Shown: positions 33,379 through 44,739 of the stretch, piece by piece
Layout: each line of letters starts with the position of its first letter
How positions within the stretch are numbered: the first letter of the stretch is position 1
From: Aquarana catesbeiana
Taxonomy: Eukaryota > Chordata > Amphibia > Anura > Ranidae
Length of the DNA: 64,000 bases
Reading direction: 5' to 3'
NCBI RefSeq assembly: GCF_042186555.1
Contig: NC_133326.1
Coordinates: 489,043,081-489,107,080, forward strand
Translations under genes and position numbers: made by a program
The notes under the pieces: model-generated
The model's database searches: none
What the model was told of the DNA's origin: nothing
Seen by the model: the letters and a program-made list of their open reading frames with translations, nothing else

Positions 33379-33759
33379 TTAACCAGTTCCCATCCACGCT
33401 ATAGCCTAATGACGGTTACAGCGCGGACCTACATTGTCGGGAAGGCATCAATAGACGTCCTCTCCTTTCCTCGCTCCCCACGCCCACTCGTGAGTGCGCA
33501 TCAGGGAAAAACTGTGTTGACCGTGTCCCTTGGACACAGCCAATCACAGATCACAAATTGCTGTAAATGGCCAATCACAGCGGCCGTTTACTACGCGATC
33601 GGCATAGCCAATGAGAGATGATCTCAAATGTAAACATATGAGATCATCTCTCATTGACAGCCCTCCCTCCTCACACAGAGACCACATGTGAGGAGAGAGA
33701 GGATCTGTGAGTGATTTGCGAGTGAATCTACATATTACAGTGAATAGAAATCAACCCCG

Positions 33760-34370
33760 TGTCCAAACAGTGCCCAATCAGTACCACAGTGCTACAGTGC
33801 CAATTATCATCAGTGTCAGTCTGTGTCATCAATAATTGGTGCCCATCTGTGCCATCAGTGCCCATCTGTGCCGCCTCATCAGTGCACATATGTGCCACCT
33901 CAACGTTGCCCATCTGTGCTGCCTCAATGCACATCCGTGCAATCAGTGCCCGTCTGTGCCACCTCATTAGTGCCCATCTGTGCCACCCCATTTGTGCACA
34001 TCTGTCCAATCAGTGCACATCTGTGCCGGCTCAGTGTACATCTGTGCCAGCTTATCAGTGCCCATCTGTGCAAACTCATCAGTGCCCATCTGTGGTACCT
34101 CATCAGTGCACACCTGTGCGATCAATCAGTGCCCATCTGTGCTGCCTCATCAGTGCACATCTGTGCTGTCAATCAGTGCGCATCAGTGCCGCCTCACCAG
34201 TGCACATCTGTGCTCATCAGTGCCACCTCATCAGTGCAGGCTTAGCAAACATCTGTGCCACCTCATCAGTGCAGGCTTATTAGCACACATCTGTGCAGGC
34301 TCATCAGTGCCACCTCATCAGTACCCATCAGTGCAGGCTTAGCACACACCTGTGCGGTCTCATCACCACC
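33760..34370. repeat. CATCAGTGCCCATCTGTGCC minisatellite
   Basis: Some 25 imperfect units of about 20-27 bp run up to the transposase start. They make overlapping open frames rich in His, Cys and Ser that are not taken as genes. Confidence 0.88.
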
Positions 34371-34377
34371 AGAAACC

Positions 34378-36182
34378 ATGTCCAAAACGCCTTCGGCTTT
34401 TCCGCCGAAGAGGCATACCAAATACTTTCCACGGCCGACGAGAGCAACGGGGAGCTCTCTTTTTCGGATTTCCTTTCCAATTCGGATTCTGAGTCTGACA
34501 TAAATTATGAGCCAGTCCTCAGTAGTGGAACACTGACAGACTCAGAGGAGGAAGATATTCTGCCCGCCAAACGAAGGCGTTCTGGTGAGGAGGCAGTGGC
34601 ATCCACCAGCACCGCAGTGGCATCCACAAGCACTGCAGTGCCATCCACCAGCACCCCAGTACCATCCACCAGCACCCCAGTACCTCGGCAAGAAAGGCCA
34701 GTGGGGTGTCACCTCAGCCCCAAAGGGTTAGGACCCATGCCAGCCTTCCCTATGCCCTTCAGAACCCCTTGTGGCTTCCTCCTAATTCAGGAGAAGCTAA
34801 CATTCCCCCTTTCATTGTCCAGCCAGGAGTCCAGGTGGACATGGAAAATTTTTCCCCAATCAATTTCTTTAATTTAATTTATTTTGAATAATCCAACAAT
34901 CTATTATGCCCGTCCCTACGAGTGAAGAGACCTAACAGTGGAGGAGTTGAAGGTTTTTTTTGGGCCTCACATTTTGTATGGGACTCATCTATTGGTCAAC
35001 CCACCCCATCCACCACATGCTGATCTTCTCCGCGGTAATTCCCAGAACCAGATATGTCATGATCATGAGGTTCCTACTTTTCAATGATAATACCTAGTGC
35101 CCTCCTCGAAATGACCCAAATTATGACTGGCTTTTCAAAATTCGGCCAATATTAAATTATTTTTCAGAAATATTCCCCCAGTTGTTTACCCCAGACCAAC
35201 ACATATGTGTGGATGAGTCCCTTATTAAATTTAGTGGCAGGCTTAAAATCAAACAATTTATCCCCAGCAAAGGGGCCCGCTATGAGGTGAAGGTGTACAA
35301 ATTATGTGACGAGCCACAGGGTACACATATGCCTTCATAGGCAAGGAAAGGACACCCAGCTGCACCCCCCTAATTGCCCGGACTACTTGGGATCAAGTGG
35401 GAAAGTTGTTTGGGACCTCCTATACCCCCTACTCAAGAAAGGATACCACTTGTATGTAGACAACTTCTACATTAATCTGCCTCTATTCCACAACCTTCAC
35501 CGGAAGAAGACGCCAGCATGTGGCACTGTAAGAAAGAACCGGAAGGGCTTTCCTCAAAGTCTTGTCAATATGACGTTGAGAAGAGGAGAGACAGCAAGTC
35601 TGAGAAACAAGAAGGTTCTTGCAGTGAAGTGGAGGGACAGAAGGGATGTCTACATGTTGTCTTCGATTCACAATAATACCTTTGTGGAATTTCCCAGAAG
35701 GAATGGCCCCATCCAAAAGCCAACATGCGTCCATGAATAAAATTTGTTCATGGGGGAAGTCAACTTCAACGACCAAATACTCAAACCATACCTTGCCACA
35801 AGACGGACATACCATTGGTATAAAAAAGTAGCAATTAATTTTTTTCAATTGGCCATATACAACTCCTATATCATTTACCGCAACTCCACCCAAAACCCCC
35901 AACCCTTTCTTGGCTACCAGGAGGAAATTTTCACTGCCCTTATATTGCCGAACGGCCCACCAGAAAACATCCGATCAGATGTTCTTAGTCGTCTCTCTGA
36001 ATGCCACTTTTCCAATAAACTCCCTCCCAAACCAACAGGCCAAAGACCAAAAAAAATGTAAGGTGTGTAGGAGTTGAGGAGTCAGAAGAGACGCATCTTG
36101 TTATTGTCCCCATTGTCCTTCCCAACCAGGCCTATGCATAGGTGACTGTTTTCGCCGTTACCATACTTCAGTAAATTATTAG
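34378..36182 (+). pseudogene. piggyBac-type transposase, broken
   Basis: The start is taken at ATG 34378 (MSKT) after the minisatellite. An acidic N-terminus (SDFLSNSDSESDINYEP, SEEEDILPAKRRR) is followed by an S/T/P-rich linker. The first catalytic motif CVDESLIKFSGRLKIKQF has its Asp at 35212-35214. The second, LYVDNFYINLP, has its Asp at 35459-35461. The third reads GEVNFNDQ, where the family has GVD, so the third catalytic Asp is Asn (35762-35764). A Cys-rich end (CYCPHC..CIGDCF) follows, as in piggyBac zinc domains. Several frameshifts and a stop at 35738 add to the loss. Confidence 0.88.
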
Positions 36183-36232
36183 TGAAGTATGGTAAACATA
36201 ATCCTCAGTTCCTGCCTTCACACCCCTAATGC

Positions 36233-36485
36233 CACTGCCTGTTCTGTAACTGACCCTGGCTTGGTTGTCGACCACGCTTCTGCCTGCCAATTCTGTACAT
36301 ACCTCTGCCTGATCTGGAACTGACCCTGGACTGTTATTCGACCACGCTTCTGCCCGTCAATTCTGTACATTCCTCTGCCTGATCTGGAACTGACCCTGGA
36401 CTGTTATTCGACCATGCTTCTGCCTAACGATTCTGTACATGCCTCTGCCTGATCTGGAACTGACCCTAGACTGTTTGACCATGTT
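36233..36485. repeat. ~70-bp tandem repeat, four units
   Basis: Units hold CTGATCTGGAACTGACCCTG, TTCGACCACGCTTCTGCC and ATTCTGTACAT. The unit start recurs at about 36308, 36378 and 36447, with a diverged first unit. Confidence 0.85.
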
Positions 36486-36974
36486 TTTTTGCCTGCCTCA
36501 TGGACTGATCTTGTACCCTGCTACTGGACTAGTGGGATTCAACACAGGGGTCTCACATATGTGAGGGGCTCCAGAATAGTTTTTCTGGATGAAGAAAACA
36601 TATTTTTTTGTTTGTTTCCTCATTCCTAGATTAGGGTCTGGAGACTCGGAGGCTTCAAAGAGATTTGGGTGGGAGAAGTCTCTACCCCGTCCCCGTTTTG
36701 TCCTGAACGAGGCCCTACTTCTGCCTCTCTGCCTGTCGCACTGACCACACCACATGTTCTTGCCTACTACCAAGAACAATATTTTTGGCACTGCTGACAA
36801 TATCTCTGCCTGCACTGACATAATGGACTGTATATGAACAGTATCCCTGCCTGCTGCCTGGACAATTGTGTTTGCCGTTGCTGACCAAGTCCTTGCCTGC
36901 TCCAGTGCTATCCTCCTGTGGACAACTGCGCTACTAAAACCACAGGTAATCTTTTATTTACCCTTTGCTCAGCA

Positions 36975-37990
36975 TAATGTATTTTGGGGTGTAATTCTTG
37001 GTATGTGTATGCTATGTGTCCCTGGAACACCTGACGGTGTTCCTTGGATGTTTGATCTCTGTATGTGGCCAGGCTGTGTAGAAGTCTCACACATTTGGTA
37101 TCGCCATACTCAGAAGGAGTGGCAGAATGTATTTTGGGGTGTCATTTTTGCTATGTAAATTCTATCTGTTGGAGATATCTTATAAACAGACAACTTTGTG
37201 TAGAAAAAATGGATTTTCATTTTTTTCCCACATTTTCCAAAAACGTCTGGGAAAAAAAATTAACTGTTCAAAAGACTCAATATGCCTCATAGATTATACT
37301 TTGGGGTGTTAGTGTTCCAAAATGGGGTCATTTTGTGGGTGTTTCCATTGTCCTGGTGCTCCAGGGCCTTCAAAAGTGTAATAGGTGGTTGAGAAATGAG
37401 ATGTGCCATTTATGCTCCTAGAACGCCTGAAGGTGCTACTTTAATGTTGGGCCTCTGTATGTGTCCAGGCTGTGTAAAAGTCTCACACATGTGGTATTGT
37501 TATACTCAGGAGGAGTAGCAGAATGTATTTTGAGATGTAATTTTTGCTATGTAAATGCTATGTGTTGGAAATATCTTATAAACAGACAACTTTGTGTAAA
37601 AAAAATGCGTTTTCATTTTTTTCCACATTTTCCAAAAACTTCTGGACAAAAATGAACCATTCAAAAGACTCATTATACCTCATAGATTAAACTTTGGGGT
37701 GTTAGCTTTCCAAAATGGGGTCATTTTGTGGGCGTTTCCATTGTTCTGGTGCTCCAGGGCCTTCAAAAATGTAATAAGTAGTCAACAAGTTAGATGTGCA
37801 ATTTATGCTCCTTGAACACCAGATGGTGCTCCCTGCATGTTGGGTCTCTGTATGTGACCAGGCAGTGAAAAAGTCCCACACGTGGTATCGTATTACTCGG
37901 GAGGAGTATCAGAATGTATTTTGGGGTGTCATATGTGGTATGCACATGCCATGTGAGAGAAATAAGCTATTACAATGACAATTTTGTGAA
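36975..37990. repeat. ~395-bp tandem repeat in the piggyBac 3' region
   Basis: CTCTGTATGTGxCCAGGC, CTCACACATxTGGTATxG and AATGTATTTTGGGGTGT recur in order at about 37050, 37453 and 37845, with a partial unit before. The same sequence is in the 12507-15801 element (13810 and 15040), which links the two. Confidence 0.8.
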
Positions 37991-38216
37991 AAAAAATAAA
38001 ATAAAAAAAAAATCTTGATTTTGCAAAGAACTGTGGGAAAAAATGACAACTTCAAATAACTCACCATGCCTCTTACTAAATACCTTAGAATGTCTACCTT
38101 CCAAAAAGGGGTCACTTGGGGGGCATTTGTACTTTCCTGGCTTGTTAGGGTCTCAAGAAATGAGATAGGCCGCCAGGAGGGGGGGGGGTTTAAGTGCCCA
38201 GTAAGCAAGTGGTTAA

Positions 38217-39444
38217 GTTCTACTTTAAGTGTGCAATCCAGAGGCTTTGTGAACTTAAATGCAACTAATAAAATATTCAGGTCTATTCTTCAAAGCAACA
38301 GTTAGCTAAATTAACAAACTGCAGCCTCAGATCAGTCAAAGTGTTATGTTTGTGCTGAATAGGGGGTTTTCTATGTATTGAGGGAATAGTGATGGAAAGC
38401 TTAGCATTGTTTTCTGAGAGAAAGCTCAGACACCATGGTGACATCCAGATCCAATGTCTGAGTTCCACTTGTATTGACTGCTTTTTTCCCTCTCTACTCT
38501 CCATTTTTTTATGCCACCTTCCCCCTAACTCCAGTTTTTCTGAGTTTGTGCCCCCCTCTTTTTGCTGATTTTCCAGTTTCAACTGCTCATTTCTACAATT
38601 TTATGATGTTTAAAAAAAAAAAAAAAAAATCTGTTCCTGCAGCTATGTGTTCTCATTTCATCGACTCCATTCTTTTGACTGTCTTTACAGCTGTCAACAA
38701 AATGCCATGTTGCAAGCAGGGTCACATTAACAATAGATGTACAACATAAAAGAAACAGCTACCCCGGGCCCGCCAGTCCAGGGAACTACTCAGAAAACTA
38801 GAGAATGCTCCGTTTATCTATTCTCTGCAGCCTGGGTCCTTAGCAAGTAAAGGCTCGCCCACACACAGAAAATTGGACAAACATTTTCAACTGAGGAACG
38901 ATCATACGATTTTCTGATAGTGTGTACACAAACTTTCAACAGCCGATTTTGACCTTCCAAACAAAAATTTCCAAAGGGACAAATTCCAAAATGTACAGGA
39001 ACAGAACTAACGATTTTTTTTTTTAATGTGTACTGTTTAAGTACAATTTTCGTACAAGAAAAATCAGATACAAAGGACTCTGCATGATCAGAAACAATAA
39101 ACAACAGGAAAAAAAGTCTTTGTCGTATGAAAATATCCATACATTCTTTCCTTCCTCGGTTCCGACTTGCTGTGAGACAACAAGAAAAAGAGAAGAGCAG
39201 ACCTTTCCTTGGATCAGACACCAACAAGGGAATGCACATTTCCTCTTATCTTTGCTAGTGCTCCAGTCATTTAATCGTATATGTTTAATGAGCAGAATAC
39301 AGGTGAAGAGGGGAGGGTTTTTTTTTACTACCTAGGGGTGCTCAATATTTTTTCCTGTTAACATATGGAATGACTTTATTTTGCCAACAAATGGCACTCT
39401 TTGATTAAGCCTGGTGTAAAATGATCATATGTTCCTCTCATGTC
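38217..39444. other. No gene recognised
   Basis: Open frames are short and unsupported. From 38860 to 39060 there are phrases (CACACACAGAAAATTGG, GTGTGTACACAAACTTT) like those of a small inverted-repeat element, but no clean ends. Confidence 0.4.
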
Positions 39445-39838
39445 TTAAAGGAGTTGGAAAGGCAGAAGGTTTTTTATCTAAATGCATTCTATGCATTTAA
39501 ATAAAAAACCTTTTGTGTGTAGCAGCCCCCTCAGCACCCCCCTAGTTACTTACCTGAGCCCCATCTCTCTCCAACGATGTCCACGAATGTCTAAGCCATC
39601 CAGGACACTCTTCCCGATTGGCTGAGACTAAGGAACGGCACCATTGGCTCTCGCGGCTGTCAATCAAAGTGAGTCAGCTAATCAGGGGAGAGAGGGGATT
39701 GGGCCGGGTCAGGGCAGGATAAGAGGGAGGGGCCAGGAGCAGCAAAGAGCGACCCGAGAAGAGGAGGATCTGAGCTGCTCTATGCAAAACCAACTGCACA
39801 GAGGAGAAGAGGTTTAAAAACGAGACTTTACTCTTTAA
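39445..39838. mobile_element. TTAA MITE family TTAAAGTG, copy C (reverse)
   Basis: It reads in the opposite direction to copies A and B. It starts TTAAAGGAGTTGGAAAGGC and ends GACTTTACTCTTTAA. It shares the ATGCATTTAAATAAAAAACC palindrome, TTACCTGAGCCCCATCTC and GAGCTGCTCTATGCAAAACC segments. Confidence 0.78.
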
Positions 39839-39847
39839 GACTTTAAT

Positions 39848-40200
39848 TAGGGATGAGCTCGATGTTGGGGTCGAACATGGGGTGTACGCCCGTTCGCAGA
39901 ACAGCGAACAGTATGGGGCGCAGGAAATTCGAGCACAGCGGAATGCCCCATAATGCACTGCAAGATCGCAGTGCATTGCTGTATAATGATTGGCCAAAGC
40001 ATGTACTTGACCTGCATGCTTTGGCCAATCACAGCGCGCTCTGCTGAGAGAACCATAATTGGCCAAAGGCAGGGTGCCTTTGGCAAAGCATGACTCAGGA
40101 GAACTAAGTCCACGCCCCACACTATATAAGGCTGCTTACACGGTGGCCATGTGTCAGTGCAGGCACGGTATTAATAATTATATATACACACACACACACG
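39848..40200 (+). mobile_element. hAT-type 5' end fragment
   Basis: It begins TAGGGATGAGCTCGA. The complement of the hAT 3' end at 58681 is TAAGGATGAGCCGAA, so the two look like opposite termini of one family. The fragment has a GCATGTACTTGACC hairpin region and TATATAAGGCTGC near 40123, a possible promoter, and ends at a CA microsatellite (about 40187-40199). No coding part is attached here. Confidence 0.5.
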
Positions 40201-41287
40201 GGGTCATTTACTAACATGAATGCGCTGCGCTGGTTCAGACCTTAATTGGTGCACTGGATAGATCCTTAATCCAGCGTGTGAACCAATGCACACACAGGAG
40301 TACCTGCACGTGAGAATGTTTCCAGCGCGATGGGATCGTGCTGGTTCTTGGCGAGGTACATCTCGCGCTCGCTGCAATAGGAAAAATACATCTTCCTATT
40401 AAAGCAGCGCGAGAAAAACCGGCATGGGTTCCCCCTTCGGGTGCATGCCAGGCCCTTCGGTCTGGTATAGATATTAAGGGGAACCCCCTACGGCAAAAAA
40501 AAACGGCATGGGGGTCCCCCCCAAATCCATACCAGACCCTTATCCGAGCACGCAGCCTGGACAGTCAGGAAAGGGGGTAGGGACGAGCGAGCGCCCCCCC
40601 CCCCCTCCTGAACCATACTAGGCCGCATGCCCTCAACTCTGCGCCCCCCATCTCAAAGCACCTTGCCCCCATGTTGATGGGGACAAGGGCCTCTTCCCGA
40701 CAACCCTTGGCCGATGGTTGTCGGGGTCTGCGAGCGGGGGGCTTATCGGAATCTGGAAGCCCCCTTTAACAAGGGAGCCCCCAGATACCGGCCCCCCTAT
40801 GTGAATGAGTATGGGGTACATTGTACCCCTACCCATTCACCTGTAAAAAAGTAGTGTAGTGTTAAAAAATACCCAAGGGCCTGGTATGGACCTGGGGGGG
40901 GACCCCATGCTGTTTTTTCCACGATTTTTTTTTTTTTTACACTGAGCGGGAAGTCAGCTGACAGTTGATGACACATAGGTTGTTAAGGATGCGGCGGCCG
41001 GCTTCCCGGCCCCCTTCTTAGTAACCAGCTATATACAGTGTAAAAAAAAATTTTAAATCGCGGTAAAAACGCGGTAAAACCGCGTTTTGGATGCAGGTCC
41101 ATTGAAATCTATTACAAGCAAAATGCTGCATTTTGCAGGGAAAAAAGTCCCCGACCCTTTCGAAAAATGCAGAGGCACAAAAATGCATTGATGTGAACAT
41201 GTTCCATAGGAACCCATGTTAAAAAATTCCCATGCATTTCTGCAAAATGCAAAATGCATCAAAAAACGCATTAGTGTGAATAGAGCC
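40201..41287. repeat. GGGGTTCCCC / ATACCAGACC repeat fragment, no gene
   Basis: About 40420-40600 carries GGTATAGATATTAAGGGGAA and CCAAATCCATACCAGACCCT. The same phrases are at 47640-47775 and at 58180-58260, in the 3' part of the hAT element. The remainder holds short homopolymers and no coding signal. Confidence 0.5.
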
Positions 41288-41704
41288 TAAGGCCCTTTTC
41301 ACACTGGGGCTGGGGGGGCATCTGCGGTAAAGCGTCGCCATTTTTAGCGCCGCTTTAGCGGCGTTATTCGGCTGCTAGCGGGGCGGTTTTAACCCCTCTG
41401 CTAGCGGCCAAAAAGTTAAAAAGGTTAAAACCCAAAAAGGGTTAAATCCGCCCGCAAAATGCCGCTGGATCAGCATTTTGCTGGCGGTATCACAGCGCTG
41501 CCCCATTGATTTTAATGGGGAGGAGCAGTGAGTTCACCGCTCCAAAGAAGCTGCTGGCAGGACTTTTTGTGATGCCCTGCCAGTGCACCGCTCCAGTGTG
41601 AAAGCCCTCACTGGAGTGAATGGAGCCACTTCTTTAGGGCGTTTTTCAGGCGCTATTTTTAGTGCCGTAGCACCTAAAAAATGCCCCAGTGTGAAAGGGG
41701 CCTA
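41288..41704. mobile_element. MITE with TTCACAC-type ends
   Basis: The left end is TAAGGCCCTTTTCACACTGG and the complement of the right end TTAGGCCCCTTTCACACTGG. The interior matches 19745-20180 (AGCGGCGTTATTCGG, CAGCGCTGCCCCATTGAT). Confidence 0.75.
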
Positions 41705-41889
41705 AAAAAAGTCCTGCTAGCAGCATCTTTGGAGCGGTGTATAAACCGCTCCTGCCCATTGAAATCAATGGGACAGCGCGGCTATACCACTGGCTGTTTT
41801 AACCCCCGAATACCGCCGGTAAAGCAGCGCAAAAAATAGCGCCATTTTACCGCTGCCGCCCGCACCGCCCCAGTGTGAAAGGGGCCTAA
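41705..41889. mobile_element. Half copy of the same MITE
   Basis: It contains AGTCCTGCTAGCAGCATC and the CGCCCCAGTGTGAAAGGGGC right end, abutting the previous element. It is probably the remains of a tandem or fold-back duplication. Confidence 0.6.
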
Positions 41890-42256
41890 GGCTCCCTTCA
41901 CACGGACGGAGCGTTCAAGTCCACCTCGGACCTGAACGAACACTCCATAGACCTCTATGGAGGGTCGGATGTCAGTGGTGACATATCCACTGACATCCAA
42001 CCCACTCCAATCCTAAAAAGTGTAACGGAGGAAAAAACGATTTTTCCATCCATCATCGGATGACGACGGACTCTACGGTCCATCATCATCCGATCCCCCA
42101 TAGAGGAGAGCAGCACTCTGACAGGTCTGTCCCTGCACAGTGTGCAGGGACAGACCTGTCATCTGCCTGCCCAGCGGGGTCCACGTAGCGATCCCCCGCT
42201 GAGCAGAGCAGGCTCCGTACACAGGGTACAAAGTCCCATCGTGTGTATGAGGCTTA
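41888..42256. mobile_element. MITE with CCTTCACACGGACGG end
   Basis: The left end is TAAGGCTCCCTTCACACGGA and the complement of the right end TAAGCCTCATACACACGATG. Internal short inverted repeats (GACAGGTCTGTCCCTGCAC / GTGCAGGGACAGACCTGTC) form a strong hairpin at about 42119-42160. Confidence 0.65.
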
Positions 42257-42368
42257 AACACCAGAAATTCAAGTTTTCATATCTTTAAAGGTCACCATAC
42301 ACTGTCCAATCAGTTAGATCTTCCATAAATTAGATTCAGTGCAAGAGCCTGTTTGATTTTCTACAATT

Positions 42369-43106
42369 AGGGTCGGTTCACACTGGGGCGACTTGGGATC
42401 CGACTTGTACGCCCTCAAGTCGCCCCAAGTCGCCCCAAGTCGCTTTGCATTTAGATTATCATGGTAGGCAATGGGAGCGTCTTAATTGACACTACTGAAG
42501 TCGCTCCGACTTCAGAAAAGGTTCCTGTACTACTTCTATCCGACTTGTAGGCGACTTGTACCCATTCAACTCAATGTAAGTCGCCTGCAAGTCGGATCTC
42601 TCAAGCGACTTTGCAGAGAAAACCCCTCCCTCCCCCCTCCCTCCCAGAGAGGTGATTGGCCACAGGCGAAGTCGCCTGTCATGGAGGCAACTTCAAGTCG
42701 CCTCGTAATTTGTCGAAGTCGCGCTGAAGTCGCGCTAAAGTCGCGCTGAAGCCGCGTTGAAGTCGCGGTACAAAGTCGCGCTAAAGTCGTGTTGCCCATG
42801 TGTGAACCGACCCTTCCTGTACTACTTCTATCCGACTTGTAGGCGACTTGTACCCATTCAACTCAATGTAAGTCGCCTGCAAGTCGGATCTCTCAAGCGA
42901 CTTTGCAGAGAAAACCCCTCCCTCCCCCCTCCCTCCCAGAGAGGTGATTGGCCACAGGCGAAGTCGCCTGTCATGGAGGCAACTTCAAGTCGCCTCGTAA
43001 TTTGTCGAAGTCGCGCTGAAGTCGCGCTAAAGTCGCGCTGAAGCCGCGTTGAAGTCGCGGTACAAAGTCGCGCTAAAGTCGTGTTGCCCATGTGTGAACC
43101 GACCCT
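42369..43106. mobile_element. MITE with AGGGTCGGTTCACAC ends, internally duplicated
   Basis: The ends AGGGTCGGTTCACAC and GTGTGAACCGACCCT are perfect 15-bp inverted repeats. The interior is built from AAGTCGCGCT-type words. The right part is present twice in tandem (42522-42813 and 42814-43105). Confidence 0.85.
42522..43105. repeat. Exact 292-bp tandem duplication
   Basis: 42522-42813 and 42814-43105 appear identical when read base by base. Both end with the MITE's right terminal repeat. The duplication is either recent or an assembly artefact. Confidence 0.9.
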
Positions 43107-43150
43107 GAGAGGTCATTTTTACAGTGCATCTTCCTATTACCGCTTTAGCC

Positions 43151-43690
43151 TAATGCTCTCTTTCCACTATTTCAACCCCAAAGTTGCGTGATTTACAATG
43201 TGCTTTTTTGGCTTGTTTTCCACTATTGCAACTTGTCATGCCACTAGGGACTGAAAAGTTGCATTACAAGTTCTACCCCATGATTTACAATTACTACCGT
43301 TCATATGTGTGTGAATTCAAGTCGTAGCAACTTCAGAGTAGTCCCTACACTACTTTGGTCCCACTTTGATGCAACTTGAGGTCCATAGACCTCAAAAATA
43401 CACAGGCATTGCTTCAAGTTTTGGCAAAAAGTTGCGGAAAACTCGCGGCAAAAAACACGCAACTTTGGGCTTGCAATAGTGGATATCGAGCCTTAATGCC
43501 GTGTCATGCAACTAATTCAAAACATCTGAGAAAAAGTCGCACTGAAGTTGAAACAAAGTAGTGCAAGAACTTTTTTTGGATTTGCACCAATTAGAATGGG
43601 GGAACATTGAAATACATGTGTTTTGACTTGTCCTGCGACTTGACATGTGTCAAGTCGCACAACAACTCGCTGTAGTGGAAAGAGAGCCTA
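43151..43690. mobile_element. MITE with TCTCTTTCCACTA ends
   Basis: The left end is TAATGCTCTCTTTCCACTA and the complement of the right end TAGGCTCTCTTTCCACTA. The phrase GGGACTGAAAAGTTGCATxA occurs inside (43249) and again just outside on the right (43700), hinting at a second overlapping copy. Confidence 0.7.
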
Positions 43691-43839
43691 AGGCCACTTG
43701 GGACTGAAAAGTTGCATCACAAGTTGTACCCCATGATTTACAATGAGTACCGTTCATATGTGTGCGACTTGCTTACGCACATGCCGTATACACAGCGGGC
43801 ACACATTTTTATTAAAGAAATCCATATTTAGCATGGAAA

Positions 43840-44549
43840 TTAACCACTTGCTTACTGGGCAGTTAAACCCCCCTGCTGTCCTGACCAATTTTCAGAGCTG
43901 ATCCATTTTGAATGACAATTGCGCGGTCATACTTAGCCAAATGTTTTTTTTTTTAAGTTCCCACAAAAAGAGCATTCTTTTGGTGGTATTTGATCACGTG
44001 TGTGTTTTTTTTCTTTTGTTCAAACAAAAGAAAAGACAGATTTTTATTTATTTATTTTTATTTTTTTTTAAAGGTTGGGCTTTGTGTCCGTTTTCTTTAA
44101 TATTGGCTTCACTTCCTTTCACATAGCCAAACAGCTATGTATAAAAACATAATTTTGGATATTTTTGGATATTTTGCAAACAGGTAATTTTTCTCCTTCA
44201 TTGATGTACACTGATGAGGCGGTACTGCTTGGGATCACTGGTGGGCATTGACAGGTGGCACTGGAAGGTGGTACTGGTGGGCACAGATGAGGCAGAATTG
44301 CCTCTTCGGGACCAATGTCCCTTGCACCTAAGCCGGTGATCAGCTTTTGTTTTTATCCTCATGCTGTCAGCGTGAGGAGAAAAAATAAACAGATCACCCC
44401 TTACTTCGATCTGTGATCACCCGACTCTCAGTGACTCAGTGCACGCGCAGCAGGGAGCATACGGGGAGCCCATCCTATGACAGCCTCCCAGAAATTCAGG
44501 TCCACGCTGTGGCCGTCATTTGGCTATAGCACAGACACCAAGTGGTTAA
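43840..44549. mobile_element. piggyBac-like non-autonomous element
   Basis: It starts TTAACCACTTGCTTACTGGG and ends GACACCAAGTGGTTAA. It has the same orientation and inner landmarks as 31636-32560 (TTTTGGTGGTATTTGATCAC, a GGTGGGCATTG repeat, and a GTCCCTTGCACCTAAGCCGG region). A stretch at about 44047-44125 matches part of the fold-back element to its right. Confidence 0.82.
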
Positions 44550-44739
44550 TAGAAAAACAGATGCAGATTTCTAGGACTGGCCAAAAATAATGTTTAGAGT
44601 CAAAGGCAACTGATGACTTTCTATTAAAGGTCTAAATGGGCCATTAACATGCATCACAATTGAACTTAGGAATGTGTCTTTGCAAAGTTAAACTCATTAA
44701 AATCCTTTATTTTTGCTTGGGGATAGACTGCAGAGGGAT

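Larger units (their letters stand above)
33379..38216 (+). mobile_element. piggyBac transposon with decayed transposase
   Basis: Both ends carry TTAA (33379-33382 and 38213-38216). The left end is CCAGTTCCCATCCACGC. The complement of the right end is CCACTTGCTTACTGGGCAC. The inverted repeat itself is short. The order is left hairpins, minisatellite 33760-34370, transposase 34378-36182, a 70-bp tandem repeat at 36233-36485, and three units of about 395 bp in the 3' part. It looks like the parent of the elements at 12507, 31636 and 43840. Confidence 0.85.

Noticed and set aside
33759..34342. Cys/His-rich frames suggesting zinc fingers
   Set aside because: The spacing comes from a CATCAGTGCCCATCTGTGCC repeat, with no zinc-finger consensus.
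36498..36821. 107-codon minus-strand frame in the piggyBac element
   Set aside because: Lies in non-coding 3' region of the transposon on the opposite strand; no motif.
42486..43091. Pairs of identical 77-94-codon frames
   Set aside because: Result of the 292-bp tandem duplication of non-coding MITE DNA.
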